Assembly (NCBI GenBank): GCA_903921135.1
Contig: CAIXOY010000044.1
Coordinates: 1-13,387, forward strand
From: an uncultured Gammaproteobacteria bacterium
Lineage (GTDB): Bacteria; Pseudomonadota; Gammaproteobacteria; Pseudomonadales; UBA5518
Reading direction: 5' to 3'
DNA length: 13,387 bases
Of the stretch, positions 1 through 8,120 are shown piece by piece; position 1 is the stretch's first letter; every line of letters starts with the position of its first letter. The notes beneath the pieces were generated by a model. It was given only the letters and a program-made list of their open reading frames with translations, made no database searches and was not told where the DNA came from. Made by a program: the position numbers and the translations under genes.

Positions 1-630
1 GAGAAGCCAGCGCCGCACGCCTTCTCGTTCCACCACCTGCGCATAGGCCTCGGAGAAACCCGTGTCTTCGGTGGACCAGGCGATCTGGTGCGCGAATTCG
101 TGGAACACCAGCGCCGCGACCGCTACATCGCTTCGCGAAACCCAGGTGTCGAGCACCGGATCGCGAAACCAGCCGAGCGTGGAATAGGCGCTGACGCCGT
201 AGACGTAGGTGTCGATGCCGCGCCGCGCAAGAGCATGCGCAAACCGCTGCGCAGCAGCGCGCGAGAAATACCCCCGGTAACTCACACAGCCCGCCACGGG
301 AAAGCACCAGCGCAGCGGCTCCACCGAAAACGCCGGCGCCGCCACCACGTTCCACACGACGCTGCGCCGTCCGGTAGCCACGTAGCTGTCGAAGCCCTGC
401 ACTTCCGGCATCGCGAGTTCGTGCTGCGCAAAGGCACGCAGTTCGCGCACCAGCGCGAGCCGTTCACGCAGGGGTTGCGGACGGGAGGTATCAGCGATGA
501 CGCGATCCAGAGGCTCGCGCGCCGCAAGCAGCCGCGCCTGCCCGATCGCCGCCTGCCCCAGATACGCGGTGCCCTGGCAGCCGCCCGTGAGCAGGGCGGC
601 AAAAACCAGACACAGCGCGCGCAGTCGCAG
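1..630 (-). CDS. Predicted aminopeptidase lipoprotein (COG4324/DUF2265 type), C-terminus outside window
   Basis: Predicted zinc peptidase of the Aminopep family (PF10023), probably tethered to the envelope. I translated 210 codons from the minus strand. The N-terminus is a short basic and hydrophobic signal ending LLTGGC at residues 13-18, a plausible though not ideal lipobox. The family blocks follow in order: VVWNVVAAP, CVSYRGYF, YSTLGWFRDPVL, then the zinc motif HEFAH (H177, E178, H181) and, 13 residues on, GFSEAY with E194 as a likely third ligand. The family is about 350 residues long, so roughly 140-150 residues lie beyond the left edge. The reading frame is the same as sppA and begins right after its stop. 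The only start giving the signal peptide is CTG at 630-628; the first GTG is about 60 codons later and would remove the export signal. The substrate is unknown. The family call is firm; the start is tentative. Confidence 0.82.
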   Translation of the reverse strand, partial: MRLRALCLVFAALLTGGCQGTAYLGQAAIGQARLLAAREPLDRVIADTSRPQPLRERLALVRELRAFAQHELAMPEVQGFDSYVATGRRSVVWNVVAAPAFSVEPLRWCFPVAGCVSYRGYFSRAAAQRFAHALARRGIDTYVYGVSAYSTLGWFRDPVLDTWVSRSDVAVAALVFHEFAHQIAWSTEDTGFSEAYAQVVEREGVRRWLL

Positions 631-633
631 GCC

Positions 634-2490
<1,857 letters not shown>

Positions 2491-2506
2491 GGATGCGTTC
2501 CCTGTA

Positions 2507-2872
2507 TCAGGCGCCGGAGCCGGCGAGTTCCTTCCGGCGCAAACGGACGAAGACCATCGCTGCGCAGAAAAGCAGCAGCAGGCTGGCGAGCAAGCCGATG
2601 GTGATCAGGTCATCCGGCTTGCGGAAGATCTCGGTGACGAAGACCTGGAAATAGACCATCAGCGCGAAGCACATCCACGCGTAGCTCTTCCACGCGCCGC
2701 GCAGGAGCCCGGGCAGGAACAGCAGCAGCGGCAGCGTGCTGATCGCCCAGAGCACGGCACGGCTCTGCAGCTCGAGGCGCGTGATGCCGAAAATGTTCGC
2801 GCTGAGCAGGAGAATCATCGCCGCGAGCGACCACAGCGCGACGCGGCGCGCGAGCAGCGCTTGCGGGCTCAT
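2507..2872 (-). CDS. DUF2069 family small inner-membrane protein
   Basis: Protein of 121 residues with four predicted membrane segments at about residues 11-30, 39-57, 63-81 and 88-110 and a basic C-terminal end (RLRRK). Conserved-looking features are the aromatic-rich stretch WKSYAWMCFALMVYFQ and the short EIFRKPDD loop, typical of DUF2069 (PF09842), which has no established function. The ATG overlaps the wrbA stop as ATGA (2869-2872), so translation is probably coupled to wrbA. Next to wrbA is, as far as I recall, a common place for this family in gammaproteobacteria. The family assignment rests on sequence character and position. Confidence 0.85.
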   Translation of the reverse strand: MSPQALLARRVALWSLAAMILLLSANIFGITRLELQSRAVLWAISTLPLLLFLPGLLRGAWKSYAWMCFALMVYFQVFVTEIFRKPDDLITIGLLASLLLLFCAAMVFVRLRRKELAGSGA

Positions 2873-3480
2873 GCGCCACGCCCCGCGAGCAGCGCGAGCG
2901 AGAGCCGCCCGAGCCTGCGCCCCAGCGCACGCGCGAGCCCGAGCTCGATCGCATCCGGCGCGCGGTTGCCTTGCTGCCCGGACCAGTGCGAGGCGCCATA
3001 GGGCGTGCCGCCGGCAACGGTCGTGGTGAGCCCCGGCTCACCGTAGGGCAAGCCGCAGAAGACCATGCCGTGGTGCAGCAGCGGCAACATCATCGAGAGG
3101 AGTGTGGCCTCCTGCCCGCCGTGCAGGCTGGCAGTGGAGGTGAAGGCGGCGGCAGGGCGATCGACCAGCGCACCGCTCATCCAGAGCCCGGAGGTGCCGT
3201 CGATGAAGTACTTGAGCGGCGCGGCCATGTTGCCGAAACGCGTGGGGCTGCCAATGACAAGGCCGGCGCAGTCACGCAGATCGTCTTCCTCGCAGTAGGG
3301 CGGGCCGGTGTCGGGCACCTCGGGTGCCGTGGCCTCGCAGATGGCTGAGACCGGAGGTACGGTGCGCAGCCGCGCGTGGATGCCACTCACGCTGTCGACG
3401 CCCGCGCAGACCTCGTCTGCCAACCGCGCGGTAGCGCCATGGCGGCTGTAGAACAGCACCAGCACGTAGGGATCTGCCAT
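2869..3480 (-). CDS. wrbA: NAD(P)H:quinone oxidoreductase WrbA (flavodoxin-like)
   Basis: FMN-dependent two-electron quinone reductase, thought to protect against oxidative stress by avoiding semiquinones; cytoplasmic, usually tetrameric. The 203 residues match the usual length of about 200. The N-terminal strand VLVLFYS leads into a phosphate loop SRHGAT (12-17). The signature PTRFGNMAAPLKYF (79-92), then FTSTASLHGGQE (113-124), LLHHGM (134-139) and GGTPYGASH (157-165) are all family hallmarks; H137 corresponds to the FMN-site histidine of E. coli WrbA. The frame stays open far upstream, but that part is antisense to yihY. The ATG at 3480-3478 gives the canonical N-terminus. No strong ribosome binding site precedes it. 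It heads the probable wrbA-DUF2069-sppA-aminopeptidase operon and is divergent from yihY. Confidence 0.95.
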   Translation of the reverse strand: MADPYVLVLFYSRHGATARLADEVCAGVDSVSGIHARLRTVPPVSAICEATAPEVPDTGPPYCEEDDLRDCAGLVIGSPTRFGNMAAPLKYFIDGTSGLWMSGALVDRPAAAFTSTASLHGGQEATLLSMMLPLLHHGMVFCGLPYGEPGLTTTVAGGTPYGASHWSGQQGNRAPDAIELGLARALGRRLGRLSLALLAGRGA

Positions 3481-3518
3481 GACGGGTTGCGCAGGCTTCT
3501 GATTTAATGCGGGACCCG

Positions 3519-3524
3519 AGTATA
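3519..3524 (-). promoter_or_regulatory. Candidate -10 element for wrbA operon
   Basis: On the minus strand TATACT (5 of 6 to the sigma70 -10 consensus) stands in the 57-bp divergent gap. It would give a leader of about 32 nt before the wrbA ATG. I find no good -35 hexamer at 16-18 bp, so it would need an activator or is fortuitous. Any plus-strand promoter for yihY must share this gap; TATAGC at 3521-3526 would give a nearly leaderless message. Confidence 0.3.
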
Positions 3525-3537
3525 GCCCAGCACCTGC

Positions 3538-4788
3538 ATGCTCCACCCTCGCCTGCGACAGCTCTTTGCCGATGCCTGGGGCTTCGTCTGCTTCCTGTAC
3601 ACGCGGGTCGACGAAGACCGCTGCGAGGCGAGCGCGGCAGGCCTCACCTGGGTCACGCTCTTCTCTCTGGTGCCCATGTTCACGGTGTTCTATACCGTGC
3701 TCTCGCTCGCGCCCGAATTCCGGGTGCTTGGCACCAAACTGCAAGAGTTGGTCTTCATCCACTTCGTGCCAGCCAGCGGCGAAGAAATACAACGCTACCT
3801 CGCCGAGTTCACCGACCACGCGCGCTCGCTCACCCTGCCCGGCACCCTGATCCTGTTCGTGTCGGCGTGGCTCATGCTCCGCAACATCGAAGACAGCTTC
3901 AACCGCATCTGGCGGGTGCGGCAGGGGCGCAAGGGCGTGATGCGCTTCGTGCTCTACTGGGCCATCCTCAGCCTCGGCCCGCTGCTGGCCGGCGGCGCCT
4001 TGCTCGCCGGCACCTACCTCTTTCCCCTCGGCCCACCAAAAGCCCTGCGGGACTTGCCGATGTTGCAGATGGCCCTCGCGGGGATCCTGCCGAGCCTCTT
4101 CACCTTCATCGCGTTCACGCTGCTCTACGTGGCCGTGCCCAACCGCAGGGTCTCGCTGCTGCACGGCGCCATCGGCGGGCTGCTGACAACGCTGGTGTTC
4201 GACGCAGGCAAGAGCGTTTTCGCCTGGGCCGTAGCCAAAGGCAGCTACGGGCTCGTGTACGGTGCCTTCGCCGCCCTGCCCCTCTTCCTGCTGTGGCTCT
4301 ATCTCAGCTGGTTGCTGCTGCTGGTGGGTGCCGAGTTCGTCTACGCGCTCTCGCACTGGCAGAGCAACCGCACCGAGGTATTGCCGGATGCTCTGGCCGC
4401 ACTCGCCGTGCTCGAGCGCGCGCACCGTGCTCACCAAGCGGGCATGCTGCTCGGGGATCACGACATCCTCGCGCCCCGAGCACTCGCGGGCCGCTACCGG
4501 CTCCACCCCGAGCACTGGGAGTCCCTGCGTCGCAGGCTCCTCGAGTCAGGTCTACTGCGATCCACCCCGCAAGGCGAATACGTACTGGGAACCGACGCTG
4601 CCCAGGTGCCCCTCTGGCGCATCGCAGGACTCTTCGGCTGGCCGAGCGCCTTCAGCGTGCAAGACCCGGACGCAGCCTCGGCCTGGCTCGCGGATGCCGC
4701 GGAGCGCCTTGGCAGCGCGGAGCATGCCCTGCACGAAACCCTGGGCAGTGATATCGCCAGTCTTTTCCAGCCACCGGAGCGCACATGA
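3538..4788 (+). CDS. yihY: YihY/BrkB-family inner-membrane protein with C-terminal extension
   Basis: Polytopic inner-membrane protein of the YihY/BrkB family, once misnamed ribonuclease BN; molecular function not established. The 416 residues contain about six membrane segments at roughly 36-57, 98-117, 136-162, 178-199, 207-230 and 245-270. Family landmarks are the N-terminal RVDEDRCEASAAGLTWVTLFS, then LMLRNIEDSFNRIWRV (112-127), and the GSYGLVYGAFAALPLFLLWLY stretch near 235-255 (in parts). After about residue 280 comes a soluble, charged region of some 135 residues. Its RLHPEHWESLRRRLLESGLL (321-340) looks like a winged-helix hairpin as seen in the longer proteobacterial members. The start gives the normal family N-terminus, although no ribosome binding site is visible. 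The stop overlaps the next gene as ATGA. Confidence 0.93.
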   Translation: MLHPRLRQLFADAWGFVCFLYTRVDEDRCEASAAGLTWVTLFSLVPMFTVFYTVLSLAPEFRVLGTKLQELVFIHFVPASGEEIQRYLAEFTDHARSLTLPGTLILFVSAWLMLRNIEDSFNRIWRVRQGRKGVMRFVLYWAILSLGPLLAGGALLAGTYLFPLGPPKALRDLPMLQMALAGILPSLFTFIAFTLLYVAVPNRRVSLLHGAIGGLLTTLVFDAGKSVFAWAVAKGSYGLVYGAFAALPLFLLWLYLSWLLLLVGAEFVYALSHWQSNRTEVLPDALAALAVLERAHRAHQAGMLLGDHDILAPRALAGRYRLHPEHWESLRRRLLESGLLRSTPQGEYVLGTDAAQVPLWRIAGLFGWPSAFSVQDPDAASAWLADAAERLGSAEHALHETLGSDIASLFQPPERT

Positions 4789-5231
4789 GTTTCGCCATGC
4801 CCACCCTGCTGCGCGCCAGCGCACTGATGTTCGCCTGTGCTGTGCTTGCGGCCGGATGTGCACGCGAAAACGCCGACCCTCTGGCACAGCCCGATGGCGA
4901 GTGGCTCTTCGTCAACTACTGGGCCGAATGGTGCAAGCCCTGCACCGAGGAAATCCCGGAACTGAATGCTTTCCACCGCGAGCAGGCCGGCAAGGCGCGC
5001 GTGGTGATGGTGAACTTCGATGGCGTCTCGGGCACTGCCCTGCAGGAGCAGGCGAAGGCACTGGGCATCGAGACCGCGCTCTTCGAGGGTGATGCGGCAA
5101 CACGCTTCGGCTTCGAGAAACCGCAGGTGCTGCCCTCCACCTACGTGATCGGGCCGGATGGCACGCTGCGCCAGACACTACTGGGGCCGCAGACTACCGT
5201 GACGCTTGCCGCGGCCATGAGCGGAAGCTGA
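4785..5231 (+). CDS. TlpA/ResA-like thioredoxin-fold lipoprotein
   Basis: Envelope thiol:disulfide oxidoreductase of the thioredoxin superfamily, 148 residues. The N-terminus has a hydrophobic segment and a clear lipobox LAAGC (C25), so it is probably lipid-anchored. The redox motif is WCKPC (C50, C53), within NYWAEWCKPC. The cis-proline loop is VLPSTYVI (P117), followed by GPDG and a final helix. All active-site features are present, suggesting reduction of periplasmic disulfides, for example in cytochrome c maturation; the partner is unknown. The ATG at 4785 overlaps the yihY stop (ATGA), implying coupled translation. A second in-frame ATG at 4797 would also keep the signal sequence. A thioredoxin gene near yihY and wrbA also fits the Pseudomonas neighbourhood as I remember it. 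Confidence 0.92.
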   Translation: MSFAMPTLLRASALMFACAVLAAGCARENADPLAQPDGEWLFVNYWAEWCKPCTEEIPELNAFHREQAGKARVVMVNFDGVSGTALQEQAKALGIETALFEGDAATRFGFEKPQVLPSTYVIGPDGTLRQTLLGPQTTVTLAAAMSGS

Positions 5232-5265
5232 ACCACGGGCTGAGCGTACCGGTGCGCCAATCGCG

Positions 5266-7290
5266 TCAGGGGCCTGCGGGCGAGGGCGCGAAACCCAGCC
5301 AGCCCAGAACTTCCAGCGTGTCCAATGAGCTCGCCTTGAGTCCCGAGTCAGACAGACTGTAAAGGGTCTCACCCACGACGAGAGTACGCCGCACTGCCTC
5401 CTGGCGTACGGGCTGTTCAGCGTCGTCAACCTGAATCTCGTGCCTGACGCGGCCGTTTTCCTGAAGGTCCGAGGTGCCCACTTTGATCCCCACGGCAGCG
5501 GCGTCGTAGACGTAGCGGCCAGTCGAGAGATCCGCGACCCAGGATTCGACGGGCACCAGGGCCTGGCGCGTGGCTGGCCAGTACAGGAAGGCGTGATGGT
5601 TGAACTCGCTCTCGGTCCAACCGTTACCGAGATCGAGTTGCTGCAACGCCAGAGGCTGGTCCGGGTTGCTCACGTCGAAGAGTGATGCCTGCACGCCCAG
5701 CACCCGCCCCTCGGGCGTTGCACTGCGGCCGATGCCCAGCAGCAGACCCTCACCCACGGGGTGGAGGTATGCCGAGTAACCCGGGATCTTCAGTTCACCG
5801 CGCACCCGTGGCGCGGTGGGTTCAGAAGCATCGATCACGTAGAGGGGATCGACCTGACGGAACGTCACCACATAGCCAAGCGGCCCGATGAAACGCACGG
5901 CGTAAACGCGTTCGCCCAGCCCGAGCCCGTCGACCGCGCCTACCGCGGCGAGCCTGCCCTCCTGCTCGCGAAGAACCGTAACGCGGGTCTGGCTCTGTCC
6001 TCCGGCAGATCCCCACCAGGGCGGCTCGTCCGTCGAGACCACGCGCAGATCGCCTTCGTGTTCCGACATCGACCACTGGCCGAGGAGGTAGCCCTCGACG
6101 TCGCCGCTGGAGACGTACCTGGTCTGCCCCGGAAGGCTCGTATCGAAACGGTGCACCTGGGTGTTCACCCACGACGAGGGGGGCGCCGCAGGGTCAGCTG
6201 TCTCCGAAGGGTCCTGCCACGTACGCGTCGCCACATACAGACTGTGTGCCGAGGCATAGACCGTGTCGCCATCACTCAGGATCGCATCCGTATCCACGGG
6301 CGCAAGGCCACGTCCGAGTTCGAACGTAAGCACCGTGATGTTGCCAAGGCCAGCGAACTCCGTCGGGGCATAGGTCTCAGTGCAGCGCGAGAGCGGACGC
6401 ACCGCGCTACGGCCACTGCGCAGGCTGTGCCGGGTGTAGGTGGGAATCCAGTCGCTGCTGCGGGAGTTGTCGAGGGCCCACCGGTTGTACCAGACCGCGC
6501 GCGCGCGCTCCCAACCCGAGGTGCCGGTGGGGTACTGGAGCTCCGGACCACGCACCTCGCCGCGGATGACCACGCGCAGCGTCGCGTCAACCCGACGGGC
6601 GCTCAGGTACTGACCCGCAACCGTGAACACCTCCCGCACGCGCATGGCGGAGGGATTGCTCACATCTATTTCGGTGAGCGTGGTCCGTTGCTCGCCGCGC
6701 CACGGTGCAATGCCTGGCCTGCCGGGCAAGGCGTCGGGAGCGACCTTCGCGCCGTTCCAGCCGCTGGCAAGCACCACAAGCCTGCCGCGGTGGAGGATCA
6801 GTTGCTGCCCCCACCCACCACCAACATCAAGAGACCCCGACAGTCGCGGCTTGGGTCCGCGCACGTCTACGGCGTGCAGCCTGCCCTGAACCAGTGCGAA
6901 GACCGTACGGCCGTCGGTCTTGACCATGTCAGGCTCGTCGACACCGTCTTCCTGCACGTTGGTCCCGGAGAATGCCGGCGTGCTGGCAACGGATCCGGCA
7001 GCCATGTCGGCAAGGACGACCGGCACGCCGACGTTGCGGTAGGGGAACCCCGCGCTACCGGAAAGCCCCCACGGCCCGAGCGTCTGCCGCGCGTGATCGC
7101 GCATGTAGGTGGTGAAACTGGCGCAGGAGCCGAAGGCCTGCAGCGTAGGTTCCCCGGCGGGCTCGGCAGCACAGGTCGAAAACGCCGCAGCCGACAGGAT
7201 TGTCGCCGCAAAAAGCTGTCGCCAGCTCGGGAAGAATCCGATCGAACCCCGGCGAGGCTGATCACCGGAAATGCCCACTATCGTTGCCAT
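5266..7290 (-). CDS. Secreted beta-propeller protein (Beta_propel family, PF09826/COG4880)
   Basis: Exported protein of 674 residues with a predicted C-terminal beta-propeller distantly related to WD40; no known activity. A basic N-terminus and a hydrophobic run at about 24-41 (ending STCAA before EPAGE) look like a signal peptide. The mature start FGSCASFTTYMRDHA (53-67) and the hallmark NVQEDGVDEPDMVKTDG (111-127) identify the family. Repeated blade-like stretches follow (LHAVDVRGPKPRLSG, LYVIDASEPTAPRVRG, ASLFDVSNPDQP), and the end LYSLSDSGLKASSLDTLEVL is also typical. The ATG at 7290 has GGGGAG six bases upstream (7302-7297), which supports this start. The gene is convergent with the thioredoxin gene (34 bp between stops) and lies 88 bp downstream of the DUF2238 gene, so it may have its own promoter, though I cannot point to one. 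A lipid anchor at C40 is not supported by a proper lipobox. Confidence 0.9.
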   Translation of the reverse strand: MATIVGISGDQPRRGSIGFFPSWRQLFAATILSAAAFSTCAAEPAGEPTLQAFGSCASFTTYMRDHARQTLGPWGLSGSAGFPYRNVGVPVVLADMAAGSVASTPAFSGTNVQEDGVDEPDMVKTDGRTVFALVQGRLHAVDVRGPKPRLSGSLDVGGGWGQQLILHRGRLVVLASGWNGAKVAPDALPGRPGIAPWRGEQRTTLTEIDVSNPSAMRVREVFTVAGQYLSARRVDATLRVVIRGEVRGPELQYPTGTSGWERARAVWYNRWALDNSRSSDWIPTYTRHSLRSGRSAVRPLSRCTETYAPTEFAGLGNITVLTFELGRGLAPVDTDAILSDGDTVYASAHSLYVATRTWQDPSETADPAAPPSSWVNTQVHRFDTSLPGQTRYVSSGDVEGYLLGQWSMSEHEGDLRVVSTDEPPWWGSAGGQSQTRVTVLREQEGRLAAVGAVDGLGLGERVYAVRFIGPLGYVVTFRQVDPLYVIDASEPTAPRVRGELKIPGYSAYLHPVGEGLLLGIGRSATPEGRVLGVQASLFDVSNPDQPLALQQLDLGNGWTESEFNHHAFLYWPATRQALVPVESWVADLSTGRYVYDAAAVGIKVGTSDLQENGRVRHEIQVDDAEQPVRQEAVRRTLVVGETLYSLSDSGLKASSLDTLEVLGWLGFAPSPAGP

Positions 7291-7378
7291 GACGCGCTCC
7301 CCTCAGTTCCCGAATGCCCGACAAGCACACTGAGACACGACAGCCAGTCCGAAAAGGTTCCGCAGTCCGACGTCGTAA

Positions 7379-8005
7379 TCAGCCTCGCGCCTTGAGATCG
7401 GCCCCCAACTGCCTGTCCTGCACCCCCGCCAGCATCACCTGCGCGGTAATGGCCCCACAGGTGCAGAGCAGCATGTCCCAATGCGTGTCCCACACATCGC
7501 CCTGGGTGCCCAGGAACTCGATCGCACCGCCACCCGCCAGCACAGCTGTCAGCCACTCGATGAATTCGTAGATCACGCTCACCGACATGCAGATGCAGGT
7601 GACGATGTAGAAGAGCCACTTGCCGCGCACCAGCGGCGAGCGGCGGAGCAGGATTTCGCGGGCGATCATCGCCGGAATGAAACCCTGCGCCAGGTGCCCG
7701 AGCCGGTCATAGGGGTTGCGCACCAGATCGAGCGCCTCGCGTACCCAATCCCCGATCGGCACGCGGGCGTAGGTGTAGTGCCCTCCGAGGATCAGAATCA
7801 GCGCGTGAACGGTGATCAGCCAGTACACGAGGCGCGTGAGCGGGAAGTTATCCCGCGTCACCCACAGCAGGGGAATGGCGATCAGCACCGGAAACACTTC
7901 GAGGAAATACGTGGCGAGATCGTAGGGTTTCCAGGCGGCTGCGAGCAGCGCGAGCACTGTCACCACGAGCAGGAAGAGGAGTTCGTTTCGGCTTGCCGTG
8001 ACCAT
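7379..8005 (-). CDS. DUF2238 (YjdF-like) inner-membrane protein
   Basis: Membrane protein of 208 residues belonging to DUF2238 (PF09997), the family of E. coli YjdF; function unknown. About six hydrophobic segments are visible, at roughly 9-25, 33-50, 57-74, 103-118, 130-150 and 178-194. Conserved polar blocks sit between or inside them: GGHYTYARVP (74-83), NPYDRLGHLAQGF (97-109), YEFIEW (146-151) and GTQGDVWDTHWDM (166-178). The wealth of His, Asp and Glu in these blocks (H76, D100, H104, E147, E150, D170, D173, H175, D177) could form a metal or proton site; that is inference. The ATG at 8005 is divergent from the sugar dehydrogenase gene. The beta-propeller gene follows after 88 bp on the same strand. 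Confidence 0.92.
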   Translation of the reverse strand: MVTASRNELLFLLVVTVLALLAAAWKPYDLATYFLEVFPVLIAIPLLWVTRDNFPLTRLVYWLITVHALILILGGHYTYARVPIGDWVREALDLVRNPYDRLGHLAQGFIPAMIAREILLRRSPLVRGKWLFYIVTCICMSVSVIYEFIEWLTAVLAGGGAIEFLGTQGDVWDTHWDMLLCTCGAITAQVMLAGVQDRQLGADLKARG

Positions 8006-8107
8006 CTTCTGCTTCTCTGTGGAGTGGGCGCCGGTACTATAGCAAAGGGTCCCGGGCGCTCCCGTGACAGCACATCAATGCCCGCGTGATACCGCGGCAC
8101 ATGCATC

Positions 8108-8113
8108 AAGAGG
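8108..8113 (+). promoter_or_regulatory. Ribosome binding site deciding the dehydrogenase start
   Basis: AAGAGG lies seven bases before the ATG at 8121. The frame is open from 8064 and has further ATGs at 8064 and 8115, but only 8121 has a well-placed ribosome binding site and a compact signal-anchor directly after it. Confidence 0.6.
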
Positions 8114-8120
8114 TATGACG

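Noticed and set aside
2869..4515. 548-codon minus frame ending as WrbA
   Set aside because: Only the last 203 codons resemble a protein family; the upstream part is antisense to yihY and low in complexity (Glu/Gln/His-rich).
3507..4751. 414-codon plus frame within yihY
   Set aside because: Different frame from the YihY membrane protein, Arg/Pro/Ala-rich, no membrane or domain pattern.
5244..5257. Near-palindrome GCGTACCGGTGCGC between the two convergent stops as a terminator
   Set aside because: It has no loop, one T/G mismatch and no T-run, so it is a poor hairpin.
5761..7395. 544-codon plus frame opposite the beta-propeller gene
   Set aside because: Antisense shadow of a well-supported PF09826 gene; composition is Arg/His/Gly-rich.
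8035..8041. TACTAT / TATAGT as promoters for the divergent dehydrogenase and DUF2238 genes
   Set aside because: No -35 hexamer at a fitting distance on either strand; too weak to list.
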